Counted from the stretch's first letter, positions 1 to 6,668 are shown. The stretch is DNA of 12,195 bases from CAYJFK01 sp964369475 (GCA_964369475.1 CAYJFK010000066.1:1-12195); one strand, 5' to 3'. Numbers and translations are program-made. Notes: a model not told the origin generated them from the letters alone.

Positions 1-38
1 TTACGCACACTGCGCCTAGCGAGTATTTTTTCTAACAT
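1..38 (-). CDS. 5' end of a possible nitroreductase-family gene (cut by the window edge)
   Basis: An ATG at 36-38 on the minus strand opens a frame that runs off the left edge, reading MLEKILARRSVR. A purine-rich stretch (AAAGG, GGAAAAAG) lies upstream and could serve as a weak ribosome binding site. The I-x-x-RRSVR pattern right after the start resembles the N-terminus of nitroreductase-family flavoproteins, where the RRS(V/I)R segment contributes to FMN phosphate binding. Only 12 residues are visible, so the family call is an inference from one short motif. The gene would be co-directional with the ABC-F gene to its right but separated from it by the palindromic element at 67-200. Confidence 0.35.
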   Translation of the reverse strand, partial: MLEKILARRSVR

Positions 39-66
39 TTTATCTTTTTCCTTTCCCTTTTTTGTT

Positions 67-200
67 AAGTAATAAGTAATAGTGAATAAGTAATAACTAT
101 GGTAGTAAATTGCCAAAGGCAATTTACATTATATATAATATTAAAATTGCTTCAGCAATTTTTTCCATAGTTATTACTTCTTACTTCTTACCTATTACTT
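67..200. repeat. Composite palindromic element with 7-bp repeat arms (left copy)
   Basis: The element is 134 bp. The left arm (67-102) is four heptamers, AAGTAAT, AAGTAAT, AGTGAAT, AAGTAAT, followed by AACTATGG. The right arm (165-200) is CCATAGTT followed by ATTACTT, CTTACTT, CTTACCT, ATTACTT. The arms are inverted repeats matching at 30 of 36 positions. The core has hairpin 106-126 (9-bp stem, AAA loop), a perfect palindrome ATTATATATAAT at 128-139, and hairpin 143-162 (8-bp stem, TTCA loop, T-run on the plus strand). It starts a few bases past the ABC-F stop codon and may supply that operon's transcript end. A related copy lies at 11816-12133. It has no coding capacity and is MITE-like or STRR-like in organisation. 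Confidence 0.75.
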
Positions 201-206
201 ATACAC

Positions 207-2078
207 CTACTCATAAAGCAAAACTTCCAGCTCCGCATATATCTCCTCGACCTTATCCCTTAGCTCTAGCTCCATTTGGGTTAGTTTTTCTAAGGCTTCG
301 TAGTCGGTTGAGGAGTTTTCCATTTCCTTGGAAATGCCTGCAATCTCTTTTTCTTTTGCCTCTATCTCCTTTTCGAGGGAGGCGATTTTGCGCTCTTTGT
401 TGCGTATCGCTTTTGGGGAGAGGGGTTGCCCTGCCTTTTTTTCCTCTTGTTTTGGCGGTTTTGGGGGTGGGGTTTCGGCTTGTTTTTGTCGATAGCTTTC
501 AAAATCGCCTACATGCTCCTTTATCGTGCCGCCGCCTACCGCCCAGATGCGGCCTGCAAAGCGTGAAATAAAATAGCGGTCGTGGCTTACAAATATCATT
601 GCGCCATCGTATTCTTCAAGCGTGTTCTCTATCCACTCTCTCGAATCTATGTCGAGGTGATTTGTCGGCTCGTCGAGCAAGAATAGGTTTATCGGCTCGA
701 AACTGAGTAGGCAGAGCTTTAGCCGTGAGAGCTCGCCACCCGACAGACTCTTTACAAGTTTAAAGACATCTTCCCCACGAAAATCGTATGCCGCAAGGCG
801 GTCTCTTGCTATCTGCGCCGTTACAGGGTGGGCATATAGCACTGTGTCTACAAGGTTTCGCTCGGTATGCTTAAACTCTACCGTCTGCGGTAGGTGGCCG
901 ACCTTGACATTTGCGCCCCATTTTAGGCGGCCGCTATCTTGCTTTTTCTCGCCTGTAAGCAGCTTGAAAAATGTCGTCTTGCCTGCGCCGTTGTCGCCAA
1001 GCAGTGCCACACGCTCGCCTGCCTTTAGCTCTAAATTTACATTTTCTATAATTGGGCTGTCGTAGCCTGCCGCTATCTCTATAACGCTAAGCACATCAAA
1101 GCCTGTTCTGCCGCCGTCGTTTATAACGCCGTGTATCATGCGCTTGTCCCGTACCATGCGCTCGGTGCGGTTTTCACGGAGCTTATCAAGGCGCTTTCGC
1201 ATCGATAGGGCGGCACGGGAGAGGCGCTCTGTCTGTATTCCCCAGCCGAGTAGCCGCTCGGACACTCGGGCAAGGCGGTTTATCTCTGTTTGTTCCTTGT
1301 CGAATGCCTTTTGCAGTTGCTCCTCCCTTGCCTCTTTCCACTCCATGTATTCGCTGTAATTGCCGTTTAGCGAGGTAATGCCGCCTACTGCAAGCTCGAT
1401 TATTCTGGTGGCGACCCTGTCTAAAAAGTACCTGTCGTGGCTTATAAGCAGTACAGTGCCCTTGTAGTTTGCCAAAAATTCCTCGATCCATTCGATAGAG
1501 CGCATGTCGAGATGGTTTGTCGGCTCATCGAGTAGTAGCAGATCGGGGGAGGATAAAATTATTCTTGCAAGGTTTACCTTTGTCTTCTCACCGCCCGACA
1601 GACCGTTGAACTCCCTCGACAAAAATTCCTCGGTAAAGGCAAGGCCTGACACGGTGCGGTTGTAGGAGACATCTTGCTCGTATCCGCCGATAGTTTCGTA
1701 GAGCGTGCGAAGTTTGTCGTATCGCTCCATTATATCTCTCGAGCTGTCTGTCGCCATGTCTCGCTCGAGCTCTGCAAGTTTTGTTTCGATCTCCTTTAGG
1801 TGATTAAAGGCACTGCGGATAACGCTTGCCACGCTCTCCCCCACGCCTGCCTTTGGAATTTGCGCCAGCACCTCTACCCGAGCGCCCCCCTCGACAGAGA
1901 CATTGCCGCTGTCGTAGTCCATATCGCCCGTGATAATTTTAAGCAAGGTAGTCTTGCCCGATCCGTTCTTTCCAATAAGCCCTACACGCTCGCCTCTCTC
2001 TATGTCAAAGGAGACCCCATCTAAAATAATGCGGTCCGCAAAGGACTTTTTTATATTTACAGCTGTTAGTATCGGCAT
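207..2078 (-). CDS. ABC-F family ATPase (ribosome-associated, YdiF/Uup-like)
   Basis: A soluble 623-aa protein with two fused ABC ATPase domains and no membrane segments. Domain 1 has Walker A GKNGSGKTT (36-44), signature LSGGE (160-164), Walker B and LLDEPTNHLD (about 180-191) and H-loop SHD (213-215). Domain 2 has GDNGAGKTT (361-369), LSGGE (445-449), LLDEPTNHLD (about 467-476) and SHD (498-500). Between them is a charged helical linker (about 245-315), the region ABC-F proteins insert near the ribosomal P-site tRNA. A Pro/Lys-rich spacer (534-555) leads to a C-terminal coiled coil (about 557-618), as in YdiF and Uup. Family knowledge points to translation rescue or modulation, or in some members antibiotic resistance; which applies here is open. 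I chose the ATG at 2078 because the protein then begins at the usual N-terminus (MPILTAVNIKKSF) and overlaps the mutase stop by one base (TAATG), with GGTGA just upstream. A frame extension to 2207 would overlap the mutase by 130 bases and is unlikely. Confidence 0.93.
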   Translation of the reverse strand: MPILTAVNIKKSFADRIILDGVSFDIERGERVGLIGKNGSGKTTLLKIITGDMDYDSGNVSVEGGARVEVLAQIPKAGVGESVASVIRSAFNHLKEIETKLAELERDMATDSSRDIMERYDKLRTLYETIGGYEQDVSYNRTVSGLAFTEEFLSREFNGLSGGEKTKVNLARIILSSPDLLLLDEPTNHLDMRSIEWIEEFLANYKGTVLLISHDRYFLDRVATRIIELAVGGITSLNGNYSEYMEWKEAREEQLQKAFDKEQTEINRLARVSERLLGWGIQTERLSRAALSMRKRLDKLRENRTERMVRDKRMIHGVINDGGRTGFDVLSVIEIAAGYDSPIIENVNLELKAGERVALLGDNGAGKTTFFKLLTGEKKQDSGRLKWGANVKVGHLPQTVEFKHTERNLVDTVLYAHPVTAQIARDRLAAYDFRGEDVFKLVKSLSGGELSRLKLCLLSFEPINLFLLDEPTNHLDIDSREWIENTLEEYDGAMIFVSHDRYFISRFAGRIWAVGGGTIKEHVGDFESYRQKQAETPPPKPPKQEEKKAGQPLSPKAIRNKERKIASLEKEIEAKEKEIAGISKEMENSSTDYEALEKLTQMELELRDKVEEIYAELEVLLYE

Positions 2079-3517
2079 TAAAGTTTCACCACAGGCGACA
2101 GTGCCGCCTTTATTCTTTCTATTCCGCCCAGATCGTCGCTCTCGATATTTGCGACATATAGCGGATCGTGCAAGGAGCGGCGAAGGAGAATCCACCCATT
2201 GCCGCATGTGCTGTCGCAGTCTATGCGCACACCCTCGTAGTTGTCAGGGGTTACCGAAAGCCCTTCGGTTTTGATTGCAAATTCTTTTATACGTTCTAAT
2301 ATATCCTCGCCGAGAGCCTCCTCGCCGTACCTCTCCGATACACTCTCGCATGGCTCTTTTAGCCCCTCTATAAGCTGCTCGGGAGAGCTATTTATAAGCA
2401 TGGGAAGCATACGTGTGACAAGGTATGTTCCGTCGTCCAAAAAGAAATTCTCACGCATGGCGCAGTGGCCGCTCGTCTCGATTGCAAGGGGTGCATCTAT
2501 GCCGTTTTCGCATAGCTCTATCCCCTTGTCTATTATATTTTTGTACCCTCTCTTATAGCGAAGGTGCACCATGCCCTTTTCCTTTATAAATTCGGCAAGT
2601 CCGTTTGATGTAACGGAATCGGTAACGACAGTGCCGCCCATGTTCTCAGAGGACATAACGGCGACCGTTAGGGCTATCATGCGGTTTTTATTGATTAGCT
2701 TGCCATCTGCCCCGACAATGGCGGCACGGTCGCCGTCTGTGTCAAAGGCAATGCCAAAATGCGCTCCCATATCTGTTACAGTCTCGCAGATCTCCCTCAT
2801 TGCCGCATCGTCCTCGGGGTTTGGTATATGACCTGTAAAGTTGCCGTCGGGCTCTAAGTATAGACTGCCCTCTACATCTGCCCCAAGCTTTTTAAGCACC
2901 TCGGCATAAAATCCTGCCGCACCGCCGCCTGCATCTACTATAATTTTCTTGCCTAAAAGAGGGGTCGGACTGCCCGTCCACTCTATAACACGTTCTTCCA
3001 GATACTGCTTATATGCACCCATTAAATCGTAGTAGAGCGGCAACTCGCCCTCGCACGGCACTTCCCTTTCGAATGCCGCTTCGAGCATTGCCGTAACATC
3101 TGCCTTTGTGTATCCGCCCGAGGTCGTGAAAAACTTAAAGCCGTTGCGATCGGGCGGCAGGTGACTTGCCGTAACCATAACGCCACCGTCTGCCGCAAGC
3201 TTGCTGTCTACGGTAGACATAAACATGGCAGGGGTTGTCGAAATGCCCGTTGCATGTGGCTCTACACCGACAGACAAAAGCCCATCGCAAAAGCCCTTTG
3301 CAAGTATCTGCCCCGTGCGGCGAGAGTCGAACCCGACCGCCACCTTTGCAGGAGCATACTGACAATTTGGCCGCTTACCGGTGCGCTTTAAAATGTGCTC
3401 GCCAAAAAGAGCGCCGAGCTTTGCCGCCACATCTCTTGTAAGTGTAGCGCCCTCCCCTTCGGCGACACCTCTTATATCGCTGCCGTTTTGCAGTTTCATA
3501 AATACCTTTTTATCCAT
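2078..3517 (-). CDS. Alpha-D-phosphohexomutase (phosphomannomutase/phosphoglucomutase family)
   Basis: A cytoplasmic enzyme of about 479 aa interconverting hexose-1-phosphate and hexose-6-phosphate, supplying precursors for nucleotide sugars and envelope glycans. Numbered from the ATG at 3517: the phosphoserine loop is TASHLPPDRNG with Ser118; the Mg-binding loop is DTDGDR with Asp259, Asp261 and Asp263; the sugar-specificity loop is ETSGH at 347-351; and RRSLHDP near 446 is at the place of the C-terminal phosphate-binding loop. TASHLP, rather than the common TASHNP, occurs in one subfamily, so the substrate (mannose, glucose or glucosamine phosphate) cannot be assigned. The start is ambiguous: GTG at 3526, ATG at 3517 (GAGG only 3 nt upstream) or ATG at 3499 (AAAAGG 5 nt upstream, giving MKLQNGSDIRG, close to the usual family start). 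The stop overlaps the ABC-F start by one base. The leader holds two strong hairpins. Confidence 0.9.
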   Translation of the reverse strand: MDKKVFMKLQNGSDIRGVAEGEGATLTRDVAAKLGALFGEHILKRTGKRPNCQYAPAKVAVGFDSRRTGQILAKGFCDGLLSVGVEPHATGISTTPAMFMSTVDSKLAADGGVMVTASHLPPDRNGFKFFTTSGGYTKADVTAMLEAAFEREVPCEGELPLYYDLMGAYKQYLEERVIEWTGSPTPLLGKKIIVDAGGGAAGFYAEVLKKLGADVEGSLYLEPDGNFTGHIPNPEDDAAMREICETVTDMGAHFGIAFDTDGDRAAIVGADGKLINKNRMIALTVAVMSSENMGGTVVTDSVTSNGLAEFIKEKGMVHLRYKRGYKNIIDKGIELCENGIDAPLAIETSGHCAMRENFFLDDGTYLVTRMLPMLINSSPEQLIEGLKEPCESVSERYGEEALGEDILERIKEFAIKTEGLSVTPDNYEGVRIDCDSTCGNGWILLRRSLHDPLYVANIESDDLGGIERIKAALSPVVKL

Positions 3518-3534
3518 AATCCTCACTTAAACCA

Positions 3535-3559
3535 AAGCGGCATATCTTCGCCGCCGCTT
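3535..3559 (-). promoter_or_regulatory. Leader hairpin immediately upstream of the phosphohexomutase
   Basis: AAGCGGC at 3535-3541 pairs perfectly with GCCGCTT at 3553-3559 (7 bp, 11-nt loop). On the minus strand it is followed by TTTGGTTTAAG and then the mutase ribosome binding region. The short U-run makes an attenuator or weak terminator possible, but a simple mRNA 5' structure fits equally well. Confidence 0.45.
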
Positions 3560-3568
3560 ATATTTCAT

Positions 3569-3603
3569 TATCCCCCTCGACAAGCGTCTTGCCGAGGAGG
3601 ATA
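3569..3603 (-). promoter_or_regulatory. 16-bp hairpin fully paired only in minus-strand RNA
   Basis: The arms 3569-3584 and 3588-3603 fold around a CGT loop. As plus-strand RNA the stem has two C/A mismatches (3574/3598 and 3580/3592). As minus-strand RNA both become G-U wobble pairs, giving 16 continuous pairs. No long U-tract follows on the minus strand, so it is more likely a leader or attenuator structure for the downstream mutase/ABC-F operon than a plain terminator. I found no convincing promoter for that operon. Confidence 0.55.
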
Positions 3604-3629
3604 TAAAACAAAAAAATTATTCCAAAACT

Positions 3630-3643
3630 CTGCCTTGTGGCAG
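3630..3643 (-). terminator. Possible weak terminator of the MBL-hydrolase/aldolase operon
   Basis: CTGCC (3630-3634) and GGCAG (3639-3643) form a 5-bp stem with a 4-nt loop. On the minus strand it is followed by AGTTTTGG and, further on, AATAATTTTTTTG. It is the only terminator-like structure I found in readable sequence downstream of the aldolase gene, beyond the tandem array, and it is weak. Confidence 0.3.
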
Positions 3644-3729
3644 TTATTATGTAGTAGATAATTTATTTAGTATTGCTGTGCTCATATAGGTGTGTGTTTT
3701 CACCGGTGCATACTTGCATCTATTGGCTA

Positions 3730-3997
3730 CAAGCCTACTTCAGCTCACTCTTGCGGTGGTATAGCTANNNNNNNNNNNNNNNNNNNNNNNNNNNNNNNNN
3801 NNNNNNNNNNNNNNNNNNNNNNNNNNNNNNNNNNNNNNNNNNNNNNNNNNNNNNNNNNNNNNNNNNNCAAGCTTATATCAACGCACCCTTGCCCAATATA
3901 TTTGCAAGCCTACTTCAGCTCACTCTTGCAGTGGTATAGCTACAAGCTTATATCAACGCACCCTTGCCCAATATATTTGCAAGCCTACTTCAGCTCA
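3730..3997. repeat. 75-bp tandem repeat that includes the 3' end of the aldolase gene
   Basis: One complete 75-bp unit is visible (3868-3942). A 55-bp partial unit (3943-3997) runs into the aldolase gene, covering its TAG stop and the codons for Lys and Leu/Glu before it. On the far side of the N gap a 38-bp partial copy (3730-3767) matches unit positions 38-75 with one change (GCGGTGG for GCAGTGG). CAAGC occurs both at the start of the unit and at position 38, which could explain the shortened copy by slippage or recombination. Copy number is unknown because of the gap. Confidence 0.85.
3768..3867. other. Assembly gap (100 N) inside the 75-bp tandem repeat
   Basis: Exactly 100 N, flanked on both sides by copies of the 75-bp unit. 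A round 100-N run is the usual placeholder for a scaffold gap of unknown size, so the real array may be much longer. Confidence 0.95.
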
Positions 3998-4749
3998 TCG
4001 AACATTGCCTTAACTCTGTTAACTTCATTTTGAAGTAGGAATAGCTCTGCCGTTACCCACATAACATTAACGCCGTGATCCTTCCAAAACTGCATGATCT
4101 CAGGGCCTGAGCAGAACATGCCGAGCGACACGCCATGCTTAACGCAAGTATCGCTAATCTGCTTAACTACTGCAAGTTCCTTTTCGTTTGTCGTGTCCAT
4201 CGGAATACCGAGGTCTATCGACAGATCTCCGGGGCCTACAAGCACAAATTGGATTTCGCCGGGGTACTTTGTAAGCATGGCATCGAGGTTGTTGGCCGCC
4301 TCTTGCGACTCGATTTGAATGCAGAGCACACGATTGTCGTTTACTTCCTCGAGCTTCTCGCCGGCACGAATTTGCGCAAAGCCGCCTATGCCCTTTTTGC
4401 CACGAGGGGCAAAGCGGTAGTATTTAATAATATCGTCGAGCTGTTCCACCGTGTCAACACGGGGCACCATAATGCCGTCTGCACCCATGTCCATAGGCTT
4501 TGCAATAAAGGACTGATGAATTCCGGGCACACGAACTACCGTTGGCAGATCGAGCAATCTGCAAGTTCTTAGAATTTCCTCAATAGAAACGTCCGACAGC
4601 GTGCCGTGCTCGCAGTCTATAAGAACATAGTCCATACCACATGCCTTGTAAACATTCATTATGCCCGAGTAGTTGACATTCATAAGACCGCAGCCCACTA
4701 CGTCCTCACGATTTTTAAGCTTTTTAATAAAGCGCTGCTGTGCATTCAT
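3985..4749 (-). CDS. HpcH/HpaI-family aldolase (class II, metal-dependent)
   Basis: A cytoplasmic TIM-barrel protein of 254 aa. The family makes or cleaves 2-keto acids through a divalent-metal enolate (2,4-dihydroxyhept-2-ene-1,7-dioate, 2-keto-3-deoxy-rhamnonate and similar substrates). Key residues are visible: His48 in DCEHG, Arg73 in VVRVP, metal ligands Glu147 in IQIES and Asp175 in GPGDLS. The exact substrate cannot be read. Two starts are possible. The ATG at 4797 overlaps the upstream gene's stop by one base. The ATG at 4749 has a textbook AAGGAGG 7 nt upstream and gives the usual family N-terminus and length. I prefer 4749; the longer form would add 16 residues with no family counterpart that I recognise. 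It is the second gene of an operon with the MBL-fold hydrolase. Its last 13 bp are duplicated in the adjacent tandem repeat. Confidence 0.88.
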   Translation of the reverse strand: MNAQQRFIKKLKNREDVVGCGLMNVNYSGIMNVYKACGMDYVLIDCEHGTLSDVSIEEILRTCRLLDLPTVVRVPGIHQSFIAKPMDMGADGIMVPRVDTVEQLDDIIKYYRFAPRGKKGIGGFAQIRAGEKLEEVNDNRVLCIQIESQEAANNLDAMLTKYPGEIQFVLVGPGDLSIDLGIPMDTTNEKELAVVKQISDTCVKHGVSLGMFCSGPEIMQFWKDHGVNVMWVTAELFLLQNEVNRVKAMFDELK

Positions 4750-4756
4750 TGCCTTT

Positions 4757-4763
4757 CCTCCTT
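4757..4763 (-). promoter_or_regulatory. Shine-Dalgarno that decides the aldolase start
   Basis: AAGGAGG on the minus strand, 7 nt ahead of the ATG at 4749. It lies within the 48-bp stretch the longer reading would translate, and it argues for the shorter protein. The longer start at 4797 does have a weaker AAGGGGGT about 9 nt upstream inside the preceding gene, so dual initiation is conceivable. Confidence 0.7.
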
Positions 4764-4796
4764 CAACCTCTACATTTCCGTAAACATTGTCCGCCA

Positions 4797-5441
4797 TTAT
4801 AGTATTACCCCCTTTGTATTTATAAGAAGAGCTATAAACTTCTCCCCATCTTGTTTAGTGCCTACCCCCTCTAAGTCGCCATAGTGCATGGGCACGGCAA
4901 TTTTTGGAGCGGCCTTGTTAACTGCCGCCGCCGCTTCTTCTATATTCATTGTATAAGTACCGCCGATCGGTACAAAAAACACATCTGCATCTGCCGCTGT
5001 AAATTCGTCGGTAGCATCGGTATCGCCGGGGATATAGTAAGACCCATCGTCCATTCTAAGCACATAACCGACCCATCCGTTTTCCTTTGGGTGGAAATTC
5101 TTATCTGTATTATAAGAGGGAATTACCTCCACGCACATACTGCCGAGCGACAATATATCGAGAGGGCCTACGACCTTAATCTTTGTTACCCCAAGATCGT
5201 CCCCAAGCAGTGCCGCAACATCGGCAGGCGCAACAAAGACAGTCTCGTCCTTCGCAACCTTCTTTATATCCTCGACAGAATAGTGGTCGTGGTGGGTATG
5301 TGTTATAAAAATATAATCGGCATCCTTTGCCTCGCCCTCTATGCCAAATGGATCGACATACACAACAAAACCCTTGTCGAACCTAATGCAGGCCTGCTTA
5401 AAACGAGATACCCCCGAAAGATAGCTACTTTTCATAGTCAT
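4797..5441 (-). CDS. Metallo-beta-lactamase-fold hydrolase (UPF0173/UlaG-like)
   Basis: A 214-aa soluble protein. The zinc motif THTHHDH places His48, His50, Asp52 and His53 as ligands; Asp140 in YIPGDTD is the bridging ligand and His186 in PMHYGD the last. The compact length, early HxHxDH motif and terminal PMHYG fit the UPF0173/UlaG-type branch (UlaG is an L-ascorbate-6-phosphate lactonase), not true beta-lactamases or glyoxalase II. Substrate is unknown. The start at 5441 has AGGAGG 7 nt upstream; an in-frame ATG two codons on is less well placed. It is the first gene of the operon with the aldolase, and a promoter lies about 80-110 bp upstream. Pairing with a 2-keto-acid aldolase hints at a lactone- or sugar-acid-catabolic step, which is inference from context. 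Confidence 0.88.
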   Translation of the reverse strand: MTMKSSYLSGVSRFKQACIRFDKGFVVYVDPFGIEGEAKDADYIFITHTHHDHYSVEDIKKVAKDETVFVAPADVAALLGDDLGVTKIKVVGPLDILSLGSMCVEVIPSYNTDKNFHPKENGWVGYVLRMDDGSYYIPGDTDATDEFTAADADVFFVPIGGTYTMNIEEAAAAVNKAAPKIAVPMHYGDLEGVGTKQDGEKFIALLINTKGVIL

Positions 5442-5521
5442 GATAATACCTCCTGTTTATTGCGAGTCGTAAATTTATATTTTTTATTTGGTGTGATATA
5501 TGCATAAATCGCATATAGGTA

Positions 5522-5550
5522 ATTTTATCAAAATAAATGCAAAATAGCAA
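5522..5550 (-). promoter_or_regulatory. Sigma-A-type promoter of the MBL-hydrolase/aldolase operon
   Basis: On the minus strand TTGCTA (5545-5550) is followed by a 17-bp spacer and TAAAAT (5522-5527). The -10 matches consensus at 5 of 6 positions and the -35 at 4 of 6. It sits just downstream of the zip transporter terminator, as expected for an independent unit. Confidence 0.5.
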
Positions 5551-5583
5551 GGGTGTATTAAGAAAAATAATACTGTCAAACGG

Positions 5584-5624
5584 TATAAAAAAACATCGTC
5601 AAATCTTGCAATTTGACGATGTTT
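5584..5624 (-). terminator. Rho-independent terminator of the ZIP transporter gene
   Basis: A perfect 14-bp inverted repeat (5591-5604 with 5611-5624) has a 6-nt loop. On the minus strand it is followed by an uninterrupted T-run (TTTTTTTATA), the classic intrinsic terminator layout. It lies about 70 bp past the transporter stop. Confidence 0.88.
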
Positions 5625-5696
5625 GTAAAAGTGTTTGTTTTGCTTGGTGTTGGTGGTCTCTTGCGAAGCCGCCCGACCAGCCGTAGGCGAGGTCGC

Positions 5697-6485
5697 CTAC
5701 CCGAGTGTCACATCAAGGTACATCATTACTATAAACCCGAGCAAAACCCCCACCGAGGCGATACGCTTGCTATCCCTGAATGCCTCGGGGATTAGTTCCG
5801 AGCAGACGACCGCTATCATGCAGCCTGCCGAAAATGATAGCACAAAGGGCAGTGCCGACCGTGCCGTAAGTGCAAATGCAACCCCGAGTATACCCCCTAT
5901 CGGCTCGACCATGCCGCTTAGCTGTCCGTAGAAAAAGCTCTTTGCTCGGCTTACACCCTCACGCCGTAAGGGCATGGCGACGCATGTGCCCTCGGGGAAG
6001 TTTTGCAGTCCTATTCCGAGAGCCAGCATAACTGCCGCCCCGACAGTTGCCCCCTCTATCCCGAGAGCGGCCGTTCCAAAGGCGACACCGACCGCAAGCC
6101 CCTCGGGGAAGTTGTGCATTGTTACCGACGTTACGAGCAGTATCGAGCGGCGGAGCGTGTTCTCACCTTGGAGCGAGGGCATTTTTTCGAGCAGGATGTC
6201 TCCTGCCATTACAAATAGGCCGCCCGACAGAAACCCCAAGGCGCATATCAAGGCGGCACTCGCCCCACTGCTGTCTGCCAGCTCAATTGCCGGAGCGAGG
6301 AGCGACCAGAAGGAGGCCGCTATCATTACCCCTGCCGCAAAGCCCATCATGCCGTCGAGCAGTTTTCGGTTGACCGATTTAAAAAAGAACACCAGAGAAG
6401 CGCCGGCCGCCGTTACGCCCCATGTGAATACCGTTGCTAAAAATCCCTGCCATATCGGATGGAGGGATAAGAAGAAATTTGTCAC
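5697..6485 (-). CDS. ZIP-family divalent metal transporter
   Basis: A polytopic inner-membrane protein of 262 aa with about eight hydrophobic segments, importing Zn2+ or related divalent metals. Numbered from the GTG at 6485: HNFPEG (124-129) and QNFPEG (161-166) are the paired transmembrane 4 and 5 metal-site motifs, and EPIGG near 194 is also conserved. It resembles the GufA/ZupT-type branch common in anaerobic Bacillota. The frame stays open to an ATG at 6554, with others at 6533 and 6497, but none has a usable ribosome binding site. The GTG at 6485 has GGAGG 5 nt upstream and gives the short hydrophilic N-terminus then FFLSLHPIWQ expected of the family, so I choose it. The gene is monocistronic, between its own promoter region and terminator. 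An 8-bp inverted repeat (GTAGGCGA/TCGCCTAC) covers the stop codon. Confidence 0.9.
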   Translation of the reverse strand: MTNFFLSLHPIWQGFLATVFTWGVTAAGASLVFFFKSVNRKLLDGMMGFAAGVMIAASFWSLLAPAIELADSSGASAALICALGFLSGGLFVMAGDILLEKMPSLQGENTLRRSILLVTSVTMHNFPEGLAVGVAFGTAALGIEGATVGAAVMLALGIGLQNFPEGTCVAMPLRREGVSRAKSFFYGQLSGMVEPIGGILGVAFALTARSALPFVLSFSAGCMIAVVCSELIPEAFRDSKRIASVGVLLGFIVMMYLDVTLG

Positions 6486-6490
6486 GCTGT

Positions 6491-6495
6491 CCTCC
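6491..6495 (-). promoter_or_regulatory. Shine-Dalgarno supporting a GTG start for the ZIP gene
   Basis: GGAGG on the minus strand lies 5 nt before the GTG at 6485. It overlaps the ATG at 6497 that a start-codon-based caller might choose; that ATG and those further upstream lack a comparable site. Confidence 0.6.
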
Positions 6496-6668
6496 ATTGC
6501 AGCCGCTGATCTTGCGGCGTAGTTATATGGCATTATATTCAGTCGAAGTGGCATTTGTGACAGCTTATGCGACCTTTTTACAATAGATTACATGAATATA
6601 CATCACTATACGCCGATATGCATGTCCGATTATAGAAAAATTATTAAAAGTAGCTTATATTGAAAGCT

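Noticed and set aside
110..571. Plus-strand 153-residue frame at the left
   Set aside because: Starts inside the palindromic element and runs antisense over the ABC-F gene; low-complexity composition.
2079..2207. Upstream extension of the ABC-F frame
   Set aside because: The extra 43 residues are read from mutase coding sequence in another frame and are Arg-rich without family similarity; the ATG at 2078 fits better.
3673..4033. Plus-strand frames across the 75-bp array with 25-residue peptide repeats
   Set aside because: The period is a multiple of three, so any stop-free frame stays open. There is no start region, they run through N, and they enter the aldolase gene antisense.
5974..6522. 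Plus-strand 182-residue frame antisense to the ZIP gene
   Set aside because: Antisense shadow of a clear membrane-protein gene with conserved HNFPEG motifs.
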